DNA of 64,000 nt from Pseudomonadota bacterium (GCA_016719885.1 JADJYF010000001.1:310001-374000); one strand, 5' to 3'; counted from the stretch's first letter, positions 45,002-54,596 are shown. Notes: generated by a model from the letters alone, not told the origin. Translations and numbers: made by a program.

Positions 45002-46515
45002 TGCAAGCTTTCGCCGATTGGCTGGACCATCACGCGGCACGCACGCCGGCCAAGCCGGCGCTGATCTTCGAAGACCACTCGATAAGTTACGCCGAACTCG
45101 CGGCGCGCAGCGCGCGCCTTGCTGCGTGGCTGCAGAACGAGCGCGGCCTGGCGCCCGGCGCGCGCGTCGCGTGGCTGGGTTTCAACACCCCGGAACTGGT
45201 GGCGATGCTGTTCGCCTGCGCGCGCACGGGTCTCGTCATGCTGCCGCTCAACTGGCGTTTGTCCGACGAGGAACTGGCGGCCATCGTCGCCGACGCCGGC
45301 GCGGCGCTGGCGGTGGTAGACCGCAGCTGCGCCGATCGCGCCGAAGCGCTGGCCGGCGTGCCGCTGGTCTACGCGCGCGAACGGCGCAAGGGCTTTTCCC
45401 GCCTGCCCGACGAAGACAGCGATCCCGGATTCGCCGCCAGTTCGTTCGCGGCGCCGGAGCGCGGCGTGCTGTTGATCTATACCTCCGGCACTACCGGGCG
45501 CGCCAAGGGCGCGCTGCTCACGCAGGATGCGCTGTGCTTCAATGCGCGCAATTCGCAGCACATGCACGACATGACGGCCGCGGATCGCATCCTGACCGTG
45601 CTGCCGATGTTCCATGTCGGCGGCCTCAACATTCAGACCCTGCCGGCACTGGAATGCGGCGCGACGGTGATCCTGGAGGCGCGCTTCGAACCGGCGCGTA
45701 CGCTGGACCTCATCACGCGCATGAAGCCCACCCTGACGGTGCAGGTACCCGCCACCCTGGTGGCATTGCTCGCCGATCCAGACTGGCGTACCACCGATCT
45801 CGGCAGCCTGCGTGCCTGCGCGACCGGCTCGACCGACGTACCCTTGCCGCTCATCGAGGCGCTGCACGCGCGCGGCGTGCCGGTCATCCAGATCTACGGC
45901 GCCACCGAGACCGGGCCGGTCGCCATCTACCAGCGCATCGAACATGCCCTTAGCCACGCCGGGTCCATCGGGCGCCGTGGCCTGCACACCGAGGTGCGCC
46001 TGGTGGACGAAGCGGGACGCGATGTCGCCGATGGCGTGCCGGGCGAGGTGCTGGTGCGTGGGCCGCACCTGGCCTGTGGCTACTGGGATCAGCAGGCGCG
46101 TGAAGCGGTGCCCTTCGTCGACGGCTGGTTCGCGAGCGGCGATGTCGCCGAGCGTGACGCCGACGGTTTCTACTGGTTCAAGGACCGTCGCAAGCACGTG
46201 ATCATCTCGGGCGGCGAGAATATCTACCCGGCCGAACTCGAGCGCGTGATCGCGGTGAGTGGCCTGCTCCGCGAAGCGGCGGTAGCGGGACGCGCCGACC
46301 CTCACTGGGGCGAAGTGCCGGTGGTGGTGGCGGTGCGCGCCAGCGCCGAGACCGAGCGCGAAGACGTGCTCGGCCTGTTCGACGGGCACCTGGCACGTTA
46401 CAAGCAACCGAAGGACGTGGTGTTCGTCGATGCCCTGCCGCGCAACGCGATGGGCAAGGTGGAAGTGCAGAAGCTCAAGGAACTGGTGAGAGGCGAGCAG
46501 CCCGGCGGCGCGTGA
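45001..46515 (+). CDS. Acyl-CoA synthetase (AMP-forming), FadD/MenE-like
   Basis: 504 residues from a GTG that overlaps the ACAD stop by one base. IYTSGTTGRAKGALLTQ, IYGATETGPVAIY, FASGDVAERDADGFYWFKDRRKHVIISGGENIYPAELE and NAMGKVEVQKL are the adenylate-forming motifs, with the catalytic Lys in MGKVEV. Tight coupling to the ACAD implies they act on the same acid. The stop codon forms the loop of a 12-bp hairpin. Confidence 0.92.
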   Translation: MQAFADWLDHHAARTPAKPALIFEDHSISYAELAARSARLAAWLQNERGLAPGARVAWLGFNTPELVAMLFACARTGLVMLPLNWRLSDEELAAIVADAGAALAVVDRSCADRAEALAGVPLVYARERRKGFSRLPDEDSDPGFAASSFAAPERGVLLIYTSGTTGRAKGALLTQDALCFNARNSQHMHDMTAADRILTVLPMFHVGGLNIQTLPALECGATVILEARFEPARTLDLITRMKPTLTVQVPATLVALLADPDWRTTDLGSLRACATGSTDVPLPLIEALHARGVPVIQIYGATETGPVAIYQRIEHALSHAGSIGRRGLHTEVRLVDEAGRDVADGVPGEVLVRGPHLACGYWDQQAREAVPFVDGWFASGDVAERDADGFYWFKDRRKHVIISGGENIYPAELERVIAVSGLLREAAVAGRADPHWGEVPVVVAVRASAETEREDVLGLFDGHLARYKQPKDVVFVDALPRNAMGKVEVQKLKELVRGEQPGGA

Positions 46516-46527
46516 CGCGCCGCCGGG
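46501..46527. terminator. Perfect 12-bp hairpin with the stop codon as loop
   Basis: CCCGGCGGCGCG and CGCGCCGCCGGG flank TGA (46513-46515), which is both the loop and the acyl-CoA synthetase stop. It lies 18 bp from the convergent TonB-receptor stop, so it likely serves both genes. Confidence 0.65.
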
Positions 46528-46545
46528 AGCGTTGATGTCAGGTCA

Positions 46546-48909
46546 TCAGAAATTGTAGCGGATGGTGCCGCCTACCCAGCGCGGCAGACCGTAATACTGC
46601 TCGGTCATGCCCAGCACCGCGCCGAGGTCGAAGGTCTGCACCAGGTAGCGCACGTCGGCAATGTTGTTGACGAACACGGCCGCCTCCCACTTTTCATCCA
46701 GCGTGGTGTAACTGAAACGCGCATCGCCGATGATGTAGCCCTTCTCGGTGCTGGCCTCGGCCTTGGTCAGGCTGAAGTAGTGCTTGGAGCGGTAGCGGAA
46801 GTCCGCCTGCCAGGCGAGCTTGCCGTCCATGTAGGGCCACGAGTAGCGCAACAGGCCGTTCAAGTTCCACTTCGGCGACTGCACCGGCTTGGTGTTGGCC
46901 GCGCCCAGCGGTCCCGGTCCGTCGAGGTCGACCTGCTTGACCTTCACATTGAGGTAAGCGGCGCCCAGCAGGAAATCCAGTCCTTCGATCGGTGACGCCT
47001 GGAACTCCGCTTCCACGCCATGACTGCGTGCGTCGGCATTGGTGATGAAGGTCGTCAGGCCGACGATCTGGAAAGCCTGGTAGTCGTGGTAGTCGTAGTA
47101 GAACGCCGAGGTGTTGAGGCGCGCCTTGCCGTTGAACAGCTCGACCTTGTAACCGACTTCGTAGGCATCCAGCTTCTCGGACTTGAACTTCATGTTGTTG
47201 TCGGTCAGCGGAATCACGCCGCCCGCCGGACCGAAGCTGCCGAAGTAGTCGGTGACGTCGAGTGGCGCATTGAAGCCGCCGCCCTTCACGCCACGATTCC
47301 AGCCGGCGTAGGCCAGCGAATCCTCGGTGGGTTTGAAGTTCAACTGCGCCTTGGCCGACCACAGGCTCTTGTCAATCTCGCCGTCATAGGTGCTCAGATT
47401 GGCAATGATGTTCTGGTTGCCATTGCGCATGCGCTCGCCGGGCTGGAAGTCGACCAGGTTCGACTCGTAGTGATGCTCCTTGTTCTCGTCGATGTAGCGG
47501 AAGCCGACGATACCGGTCAGTCGATCTGTAAAGTCGTATTCCGTCTGGCCGAACAGCGACCAACTGTTGGTCTCGGTGCGGTACGGGTTGTCGATGCCGA
47601 GCGGCGTGCCGTCGCCTTCGAAGACCGTGCCGTCAGTCCCGAGTATCGGACCGAATCCGCCGCCGGGCGCGTCAATCAGCGGACCGGTGAAGCCGAGGCC
47701 GCCGAGGATGCTCTGGTTGCCCGGCCTGGTGCCGTCCCAGATGCCGCTCATGAGCGGTTGTTCGGCGCCGTTCGCATCCCTGACCTTGACGCGCAGGTAG
47801 AAGAAGCCCGCCACCCAGCGCATCTTGTCGGCATCGCCGTTCAAGCGCAGTTCCTGCGAGAACTGGTCGGCGTCGGTGTTGAGGAAGAAATTGAAATCCT
47901 CGAACGGCGAGGCGTCGGAGTCTTCGATGTAATCGCGCTTGACCTCGCTGTAGTCGGTGATGGAGGTCAGCTTGATGTTGTCGCGGAAATTCCACTTGAA
48001 GGTGCCGGACACGCCGAGGGTATGCATGTCCTGGAAGCCGAAGCGGTTGTAGTCGCCAGAGAACTCGTCGTCGTCGCCGTCGCGATAGCCGTTGAAATTG
48101 CCGAGCCCGGGCGTGTAGAAGCCGTTGCCCTGGGCGTCGGGACGGGTCGAGACGTTTTCCCAGAAACCGGTGCGCACCTGCTGCAGGGAGCCACGCACGT
48201 TGAGCAGCAGCTCGGTGTCTTCGGTCGGCAGGAACAAGAGCTGGCCGCGGCCGGCGTAGTCGTTGTTGTTGCCGATGTCGTCGCCCAGGATGCGGTTGTT
48301 CACGTAGCCGTCGTCGTGGTTGGTGGCCAGCGCCACGCGCGCGCGCACCTTGTCGGTGACCGGGCCGCCGAACGCGCCCTGGAACTTGGCCTGGCCGTAG
48401 TAGCCGCCCTGGGCTTCGGCATAGCCGTCGTACTCATCGGTCGGCTTCTTGGAAATGTAATGCGCGAGGCCACCGGTGGCGTTGCGACCATAGAGCGTGC
48501 CTTGTGGGCCGCGCAGGATCTCGACGCGATCAAGGTCGAACAATTGGAAACCCGCGCTCGACATCTGGCTCAGGTACACGTCGTCGACATAGATCGAGAC
48601 CGGGCTTTCCTGGTTGGTGACGAAATCGTTCTGCGCGACACCGCGTATGCCGAGTGCGAAGTTGGAGGGGCCATTGGGTTGGATGGTGCTGACGCCCGGC
48701 GCGAGGCCGGTGACTTCCTGGGCACTGCTGTAGCCGAGCTGTTGGATCTGCTTGCCGGTGTAGGCCGACACGGCGATACCGACGTCCTGTGCGCTTTGTT
48801 CGCGCTTCTGCGCGGTGACAGTGACTTCCTCCAGCACCTCGGCGTGGGCCGCCGTGGCGGTCAAGGACGCGATGGCCGCGGCGAGCGCGGCCCGTTGGAA
48901 AGTGGCCAT
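46546..48909 (-). CDS. TonB-dependent outer-membrane receptor
   Basis: 787 residues. Signal peptide MATFQRAALAAAIASLTATAAHA, then EVTVTAQKREQSAQDVGIAVSAYTGKQIQQLG (plug domain) with VEILRGPQGTLYGRNATGG, and a C-terminal barrel ending WVGGTIRYNF with terminal Phe. It imports a ligand across the outer membrane using TonB energy. The TAQKRE/GRNATGG type is common in degraders of aromatics, steroids and terpenoids as well as in iron uptake. No Fur-like box was seen; it is divergent from an FAD monooxygenase gene. Confidence 0.93.
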   Translation of the reverse strand: MATFQRAALAAAIASLTATAAHAEVLEEVTVTAQKREQSAQDVGIAVSAYTGKQIQQLGYSSAQEVTGLAPGVSTIQPNGPSNFALGIRGVAQNDFVTNQESPVSIYVDDVYLSQMSSAGFQLFDLDRVEILRGPQGTLYGRNATGGLAHYISKKPTDEYDGYAEAQGGYYGQAKFQGAFGGPVTDKVRARVALATNHDDGYVNNRILGDDIGNNNDYAGRGQLLFLPTEDTELLLNVRGSLQQVRTGFWENVSTRPDAQGNGFYTPGLGNFNGYRDGDDDEFSGDYNRFGFQDMHTLGVSGTFKWNFRDNIKLTSITDYSEVKRDYIEDSDASPFEDFNFFLNTDADQFSQELRLNGDADKMRWVAGFFYLRVKVRDANGAEQPLMSGIWDGTRPGNQSILGGLGFTGPLIDAPGGGFGPILGTDGTVFEGDGTPLGIDNPYRTETNSWSLFGQTEYDFTDRLTGIVGFRYIDENKEHHYESNLVDFQPGERMRNGNQNIIANLSTYDGEIDKSLWSAKAQLNFKPTEDSLAYAGWNRGVKGGGFNAPLDVTDYFGSFGPAGGVIPLTDNNMKFKSEKLDAYEVGYKVELFNGKARLNTSAFYYDYHDYQAFQIVGLTTFITNADARSHGVEAEFQASPIEGLDFLLGAAYLNVKVKQVDLDGPGPLGAANTKPVQSPKWNLNGLLRYSWPYMDGKLAWQADFRYRSKHYFSLTKAEASTEKGYIIGDARFSYTTLDEKWEAAVFVNNIADVRYLVQTFDLGAVLGMTEQYYGLPRWVGGTIRYNF

Positions 48910-49012
48910 CGTATTAACCCCTGTTCTAAAGACTGGTGACTTTCGGTTAGCCTCCTGCCCCGACCAACCGGCGCGAGGTGCGCGGCTGTCCCGCGTTCGC
49001 ATCGTTGGCGGC

Positions 49013-49041
49013 AGTATAACAACCCCCTTTTGGAGGGTCGA
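49013..49041 (-). promoter_or_regulatory. Sigma-70 promoter of the TonB receptor
   Basis: Minus strand reads TCGACC, 17 bases, TATACT (-10 matches 5 of 6). The leader would be about 97 bases. A CCCTCC/GGGGG dyad lies in the spacer. Confidence 0.6.
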
Positions 49042-49155
49042 TACAGCGATTTATCGGATAGTTATGAAGAAAAGCTTAAGCACAGAAGCAGCAGACGCGA
49101 GGCGCATGGCCCGCCGCGCCGCCACGCGCTGCCAGCGGGTACACGGCGGCCGCCC

Positions 49156-50841
49156 GTGACCCGTCCCGCCGCCCAGCCGCGCTCGCTGTACTTCGAGTAC
49201 CCGCATTTCGACTTCGTGCGTCCGCCCGAATTGGACGGGCAGGGCGTGCGTCATGCGGTCGCGGTGGTCGGCGCCGGGCCGGTCGGACTGACGACGGCCC
49301 TCGAACTCGCGCGGCACGGCGTCAGGGTGGTGGTGCTGGACGACAAGGCCAGTGTCAACGACGGCAGTCGCGCCATCTGTATCGCGCGCCACAGCCTCGA
49401 GGGCCTGCAACAGCTCGAGGTGGCCGAGCGCTTCATGCAAGAGGGGCTGCCGTGGACGCACGGCACATCCTATTTCCGCGGACAGCCGGTGTACCGGCTC
49501 GAGATGCCTCATGACGATGACCAGCGCTTTCCGCCCATGCTCAACCTGCAGCAGCAGTACATCGAACAGTTCCTGGTCGAGCGCGCGACGCGGGAGCCCT
49601 TGATCGAATTGCGTTGGCAGAGCCGTGTGCAAGGCGTCTCCAGTGGCGTGGACGAAGTCACGCTCGAGGTCGCGACGCCCGACGGCGACTATCGCCTGGT
49701 GGCCGATTACGTCGTTGCCGCCGATGGCGCGCGCAGTGCGGTGCGCCAGGCGCTGGGCCTCAAGCTCAAAGGCGCGGCGCACGAGGGCCGCTACGTCATC
49801 GTCGACGTGAAGATGGCCATGGACCATCCCACCGAGCGGCGCGCCTTTTTCGATTGTGCGGGCAATCCGGGCGCGACGGTGCTGGTGCATCGTCAGCCGC
49901 GCGATATCTGGCGTATCGATTACCAACTCGACGAGACGGACGATGAAGCGAGTGCGCTCGCCGAGCCCGCCATTCGTGCCAAGGTGGCGGCCATCGTCGC
50001 CATGCTCGACGAAAGCGCGCCGTGGCAGCTCGAGTGGTGGAGCATCTACAAGGCCTACACCTTGTGTCTCGACGACTATCGCCACGGACGCGTGATGTTC
50101 TGCGGCGATGCCGCGCACCTCGTGCCTATCTTTGGCGTGCGCGGCTTGAACTCGGGTTTCGCCGACGCGCTCAACGTCGGCTGGAAACTCGCGGCGGTAG
50201 TGCGCGGCCAGGCCAGCGAGGCGCTGCTCGACAGCTACACGCCCGAGCGACGCGGCGCGACCCTGGATATTTTCGCCCAGGCCACCAAGAGCACGCGCTT
50301 CATGTCGCCGCCGACGCGTGGCTACCGGCTGTTGCGCGACGCGGCCCTGGCGCTGGCGCTCGACCACGACTTCGCGCGCCGCTTGCTGGACCCGCGCCAG
50401 TCGCAACCCTACTCCTACGCCGACAGTGCGCTGTCCATGCCTGATGGTGAGGGTTTCAGCGGTGGTCCTCCGGTCGGTGCGCCGCTGCCCGAGCGGCGCT
50501 GCGGTGAGCCGGGCTACTTGCTGTCGCACCTCGGCCGGGGTTTCACCCTCATCTATTTCAGCGACGATGGCAGCGCGCCGGCCGAACTGCGCGCGGCATG
50601 CGCCACGCTGCACGTCGGCGACGCGCCGGCGCGCGTGCTGGTGATCTCGAAAAGCGCGGACGCCGCCACGCAGAGCCTGCTCGACGCCGACGGTCGACTG
50701 TTCGCGGCCCACGACGCGATTGCCGGCAGTTGTTACCTGGTGCGGCCCGATCGCCATGTCTGTGGCCGCTGGCGGCAGTGGCAGCCCGAAGCGTTGAACG
50801 CCGCCTGCGCACGCGCCATGGCGAGGCCTCGGCATGTTTGA
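49156..50841 (+). CDS. FAD-dependent aromatic hydroxylase (MhpA/PheA-like)
   Basis: 561 residues from a GTG. VAVVGAGPVGLTTALELARHGVRVVVLDD binds FAD, VAADGARSAVRQALG is the DG motif, and GRVMFCGDAAHLVPIFGVRGLNSGFADALNVGWKLA is the GD motif. The length and C-terminal thioredoxin-like part fit phenolic hydroxylases such as MhpA. It overlaps the DUF2783 gene by 8 bp and is divergent from the TonB receptor. Confidence 0.9.
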   Translation: MTRPAAQPRSLYFEYPHFDFVRPPELDGQGVRHAVAVVGAGPVGLTTALELARHGVRVVVLDDKASVNDGSRAICIARHSLEGLQQLEVAERFMQEGLPWTHGTSYFRGQPVYRLEMPHDDDQRFPPMLNLQQQYIEQFLVERATREPLIELRWQSRVQGVSSGVDEVTLEVATPDGDYRLVADYVVAADGARSAVRQALGLKLKGAAHEGRYVIVDVKMAMDHPTERRAFFDCAGNPGATVLVHRQPRDIWRIDYQLDETDDEASALAEPAIRAKVAAIVAMLDESAPWQLEWWSIYKAYTLCLDDYRHGRVMFCGDAAHLVPIFGVRGLNSGFADALNVGWKLAAVVRGQASEALLDSYTPERRGATLDIFAQATKSTRFMSPPTRGYRLLRDAALALALDHDFARRLLDPRQSQPYSYADSALSMPDGEGFSGGPPVGAPLPERRCGEPGYLLSHLGRGFTLIYFSDDGSAPAELRAACATLHVGDAPARVLVISKSADAATQSLLDADGRLFAAHDAIAGSCYLVRPDRHVCGRWRQWQPEALNAACARAMARPRHV

Positions 50842-51025
50842 GCACGGTCTGCCGGCGGCCGATTTCGAACTGGCCTACGAGCAGTTGGCGGCCGCGCTGG
50901 ACCGTGTCGGCGAATCCCGCGAAAGCGAATTCCTGGCGCGTCTCGCACTGCTGCTGATGCAGGCCGCGCCGGAGCGAGAGGCGGTGTTGGCCGCCATCCG
51001 CGCCGCCGAAGCCGCGCTCGCCTGA
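50834..51025 (+). CDS. DUF2783-type small protein
   Basis: 63 residues: LPAADFELAYEQLAAALDRVGESRESEFLARLALLLMQAA followed by an alanine-rich helix. DUF2783 proteins of this size are usually encoded next to FAD hydroxylases, as here with an 8-bp overlap. A subunit or stabiliser role is possible but unproven. Confidence 0.75.
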   Translation: MFEHGLPAADFELAYEQLAAALDRVGESRESEFLARLALLLMQAAPEREAVLAAIRAAEAALA

Positions 51026-51157
51026 GGCGCGCGGCCGGCGCCGCTATACGGCGGGCAAGACATTGGCGGACAATGCGCGGCCGGAATTTCTCACGGTCGA
51101 GCGCGCCATGGCCCCGTGGCCGACGAGGCGCGCTCGCCAATGCCCTGGAGTATCGAC

Positions 51158-52681
51158 GTGAACGCAATCAAAGCCGCTGATGTGATCCAAAGCGTGGCCG
51201 ACGCGCTGCAATACATCTCCTACTACCATCCGCCGGATTTCATCAGGAACGTGGCGCGCGCCTATGAACTGGAAGAATCCAGCGCGGCCAAGGACGCGAT
51301 GGCGCAGATCCTGATCAATTCGCGCATGTGCGCCGAAGGCCACCGCCCCTTGTGCCAGGACACCGGCATCGTCAACGTGTTCTGCAAGGTCGGCATGCAG
51401 GTGCGCTGGGCGGACGACATGTCGCTGGAGGACATGATCAACGAAGGCGTGCGGCGCGCCTACAACCATCCCGACAACAAGCTGCGCGCCTCGGTGCTGT
51501 CCGATCCGGCCGGCGCGCGCAAGAACACCAAGGACAACACCCCGGCCGTCATCCATGTACAACTGGTGCCGGGCCATGAAGTCGACATCACGGTCGCGGC
51601 CAAGGGCGGCGGTTCGGAGAACAAGTCGAAGTTCGTGATGCTGAATCCCTCCGACAGCATCGTCGACTGGGTGCTTAAAACGGTGCCGACCATGGGCGCC
51701 GGCTGGTGTCCGCCGGGCATGCTCGGCATCGGCATCGGTGGCACCGCCGAGAAAGCCATGCTGATGGCGAAAGAGTCCTTGATGGACGACATCGACATGC
51801 AGGAACTGATCGCGCGCGGGCCGAGCAACCGCATCGAGGAACTGCGCATCGAACTGTACGAGAAGGTCAACGCGCTCGGCATCGGTGCGCAGGGTCTGGG
51901 CGGTCTGACCACCGTGCTCGACGTCAAGATCAAGGATTATCCGACCCATGCGGCCTCGTTGCCGGTGGCGATGATCCCGAACTGCGCGGCGACCCGTCAC
52001 GTGCATTTTCATCTCGACGGTTCGGGCGTCGCGCATCTGCCGGTGCCCAAGCTCGAGGACTGGCCGAAGATCACCTGGTCGGTCGGTAACGCGCGGCGCG
52101 TGAACCTCGACACCGTGACCGCCGAGGAGATCCAGAACTGGCAGCCGGGCGAAACCATCCTGCTGTCCGGCGCCATGCTCACCGGCCGCGACGCCGCCCA
52201 CAAGCGCATCGAGGAGATCTTCGCGCGCGGTGAGTCGCTGCCGGCGGGCGTCGATTTCAACGGTCGCTTCATCTACTACGTGGGCCCGGTCGACCCGGTG
52301 CGCGAGGAAGTGGTGGGACCGGCCGGCCCGACCACCGCCACGCGCATGGACAAGTTCACCGACATGATGCTTGCCAAGACCGGCCTGCTCGGCATGATCG
52401 GTAAATCCGAGCGTGGGCCGGTGGCCATCGATGCCATCAAGCGTCACAAGGCGGTGTACCTGATGGCGGTCGGTGGCGCGGCCTACCTGGTGTCCAAGGC
52501 CATTCGCCAGGCACGCGTGGTGGCGTTCGAGGACCTTGGCATGGAAGCCATCCACGAATTCGTGGTGGAGGACATGCCGGTGACAGTGGCGGTGGACAGC
52601 CGTGGCGTGTCGGTACACGACACCGGGCCGCGCGAATGGCAGGCCCGCATCGGCAAGATCCCGGTCAAGGTCGAGGCCTGA
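51158..52681 (+). CDS. fumA: Fumarate hydratase class I (iron-sulfur)
   Basis: 507 residues from the GTG at 51158, which has GGAG 7 bases upstream and aligns with family N-termini (NAIKAADVIQSVADALQYISYYHP). AQILINSRMCAEGHRPLCQDTGIV, KGGGSENKSKFVML and GIGIGGTAEKAMLMAKESL are signatures, with 4Fe-4S cysteines in CQDTG and further along. It hydrates fumarate to malate in the TCA cycle. The C-terminal beta domain has YYVGPVDPVREEVVGPAGPTTATRMDKFTDMMLAKTGLLGMIGKSERG. Confidence 0.96.
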   Translation: MNAIKAADVIQSVADALQYISYYHPPDFIRNVARAYELEESSAAKDAMAQILINSRMCAEGHRPLCQDTGIVNVFCKVGMQVRWADDMSLEDMINEGVRRAYNHPDNKLRASVLSDPAGARKNTKDNTPAVIHVQLVPGHEVDITVAAKGGGSENKSKFVMLNPSDSIVDWVLKTVPTMGAGWCPPGMLGIGIGGTAEKAMLMAKESLMDDIDMQELIARGPSNRIEELRIELYEKVNALGIGAQGLGGLTTVLDVKIKDYPTHAASLPVAMIPNCAATRHVHFHLDGSGVAHLPVPKLEDWPKITWSVGNARRVNLDTVTAEEIQNWQPGETILLSGAMLTGRDAAHKRIEEIFARGESLPAGVDFNGRFIYYVGPVDPVREEVVGPAGPTTATRMDKFTDMMLAKTGLLGMIGKSERGPVAIDAIKRHKAVYLMAVGGAAYLVSKAIRQARVVAFEDLGMEAIHEFVVEDMPVTVAVDSRGVSVHDTGPREWQARIGKIPVKVEA

Positions 52682-52695
52682 AAAGCAAGAAAGCA

Positions 52696-52716
52696 CGCAC
52701 GGCGCCGGGCCGTGCG
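52696..52716. terminator. Intrinsic terminator between fumarase and cysH
   Basis: CGCACGGC-gccgg-GCCGTGCG, perfect 8-bp stem. On the minus strand it is followed by TGCTTTCTTGCTTTT, a U-rich tract suited to terminating cysH; it may also end fumA. Confidence 0.65.
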
Positions 52717-52802
52717 CGATGGGGAGAGAGCGTTGGTCGTCCGGGGCTGGCGTTCAGGTGGCACGCGGCCATCGCCGCGCGCCATGCTTGCCCGGCATCA
52801 AA

Positions 52803-53465
52803 TCACTTCAGCAGTTGCAGTCCGCATTCGAGCTTGGCGCCGGGCTTGGTCGGGTCGACATAGTCCTCGTTGTCGGGCACGCCTTGCTGGCCAAGGTACT
52901 CGGCCAGCGCCTGTTCATTCCATTCGAACACCGGCGCCACGCGCAGCGTGTTCTGGGCGCCGCGTGACACCACGCCGAGGCCGCTGCGGAATTCGTTCTG
53001 GTCGCGACGCACGCCGGTGAACCACACGTCGGGTTTGAGTTCATTGAAGGCGCGCTCGAAGGGTTCGAGCTTGGTTTCGTGGACGAAACGCGCGAACTGC
53101 GGGCTTTCGATGGCCGGCAGGCCGCCGTTGGCGGCGCGTCGTGCGACCGTGACGTGGGGCGTATAGGTGCGCAGGTTGAGCTTGAGGCGCTCGCGCAGTT
53201 CTTCGATGTAGCGGTAGGTGGCCGGCGTGTTGTAGCCGGTGTCGACCCATATCACCGGGATGTCGGGGCAGGCGCGGGTGACCATGTGCAGCAGGGCGGC
53301 GGCGCGGGGACGGAAATTGGTCGAGACCACCGGGTTGCTGGCGCGCGCCAGCGCCCAGGTGATGATCTCGGCCGCGCTCGACCCTTCCAGGTAGGCATTC
53401 GCCTCGGCGATATTGGCCGGCAAGGTCAGCGGATTGGCGCTGAAGGTGGCGTTGATGAGGCTCAT
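52803..53465 (-). CDS. cysH: Phosphoadenylyl-sulfate (PAPS) reductase
   Basis: 220 residues. VVSTNFRPRAAALLHMVTRACPDIPVIWVDTGYNTPATYRYIEELRERL is the conserved core and the catalytic Cys214 is in the C-terminal LECGLQLL. The paired CC...CxxC ligands of APS reductases are absent, so the PAPS type is likely. It reduces PAPS to sulfite using thioredoxin. Where most family members have ECGLH, this one has ECGLQ. The AT-rich upstream gap (53466-53573) holds two GCATATGA copies, possible operator sites. Confidence 0.9.
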   Translation of the reverse strand: MSLINATFSANPLTLPANIAEANAYLEGSSAAEIITWALARASNPVVSTNFRPRAAALLHMVTRACPDIPVIWVDTGYNTPATYRYIEELRERLKLNLRTYTPHVTVARRAANGGLPAIESPQFARFVHETKLEPFERAFNELKPDVWFTGVRRDQNEFRSGLGVVSRGAQNTLRVAPVFEWNEQALAEYLGQQGVPDNEDYVDPTKPGAKLECGLQLLK

Positions 53466-53573
53466 GGGCCCGTCTCCATCCCGATATACGATGGAGCGGA
53501 TTCTGCCTCAAACGGCATATGAGAAATTAGTTTAATTCCGCATATGAATATAGCCGCTGTTCGCGCGCAACCC

Positions 53574-54596
53574 TCAGCGCGCGCGGAAATGCGGCATCAC
53601 TTCTTCGGCGAACAGCGCCAGGTGTTCATTCATGCGCTCCACCGGGTAGCCGGGCGGCACTGTCCACGAGTAATAGCGTTCGATGCCGGTGGCCTCCTGG
53701 TAGGCGGCGATGATGTCGACCGCCTCGGCCGGTGTCACGACATTGAGGATCCCCAGGCGGCGCAGGTCGTCGGGGCCGGTGATGGCCGGGAACAGGGCCT
53801 GGCCGGCGTCCTTCAGCCATTGGTTGTAGACCTCGATCTGGTACTGCACGTGGGGCGCCACGGCGTCGAAGGTGCGTTGCGGTGCGCGGCTCGCGATGAG
53901 CCAGAAATGTCCGCCGGCGAGGCGTCCGCGCCCCGGCCGCCCGAGCCTTTGCCATTCGTCCTGGAACAGGCGCGCCTGCTCGACCATGTCGGCGGTACCG
54001 ATGTAGCCGTCGGCCAGGCGCGCCGCGCGGCGCGCGGCGGCGGGCGCAAAGCCGCCTACCCACAACGGCGGGCGCGGACGTTGCACTGGCGGCGGCGTCA
54101 GACGCAGGCCTTGCAGTTGGTAATGCTTGCCTTCGAAGTCGAGCGTTTCGCCTTCCCACAGGCGGCGGATGATCTCCAGCCCTTCATCCATCAAGGTGGC
54201 GCGGTGCCGCGTATCGCGGCCGAGGCCCGCGAACTCCTGCGGCCGGTAGCCGACACCGACGCCGAGCTCGAAGCGACCGCGCGACAGGATGTCGACCGTC
54301 GCGCAGTCTTCGGCCACGCGCACCGCGTCGTGCAGCGGCAGCAGTAGCACGCCGGTACCAATGCGGATCCGCTGCGTGCAGGCGGCCACCGCCGCCGCCA
54401 GCGGCAGGATCGAGGGCGCGTGGCCGTCGTCGCAGAAGTGGTGTTCGGTCAACCACACGTCGTCATAACCGATGGTCTCGGCCCACGCGATCTGGCGCAG
54501 ATGCGCTTCGTAGAGCGCGGCGTAATCGCCATGCCATTGCGCTGGATTGCGGAACGAATACCACAGCCCGAATTTGAGCCCCTTGCTTGCTGACAT
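53574..54596 (-). CDS. Luciferase-like (LLM class) flavin-dependent monooxygenase
   Basis: 340 residues from MSASKGLKFGLWYSFRNPAQW. TIGYDDVWLTEHHFCDDGHAPSILPLAAAVAACTQRIRIGTGVLLLPLHDAVRVAEDCATVDILSRGRFELGVGVGYRPQEF closely parallels the protein at 22201, including WLTEHHF and DILS.GRF. It ends 108 bp before cysH on the same strand, so a link to sulfonate or sulfur oxidation is conceivable, as in SsuD-type enzymes, but not shown. Confidence 0.9.
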   Translation of the reverse strand: MSASKGLKFGLWYSFRNPAQWHGDYAALYEAHLRQIAWAETIGYDDVWLTEHHFCDDGHAPSILPLAAAVAACTQRIRIGTGVLLLPLHDAVRVAEDCATVDILSRGRFELGVGVGYRPQEFAGLGRDTRHRATLMDEGLEIIRRLWEGETLDFEGKHYQLQGLRLTPPPVQRPRPPLWVGGFAPAAARRAARLADGYIGTADMVEQARLFQDEWQRLGRPGRGRLAGGHFWLIASRAPQRTFDAVAPHVQYQIEVYNQWLKDAGQALFPAITGPDDLRRLGILNVVTPAEAVDIIAAYQEATGIERYYSWTVPPGYPVERMNEHLALFAEEVMPHFRAR

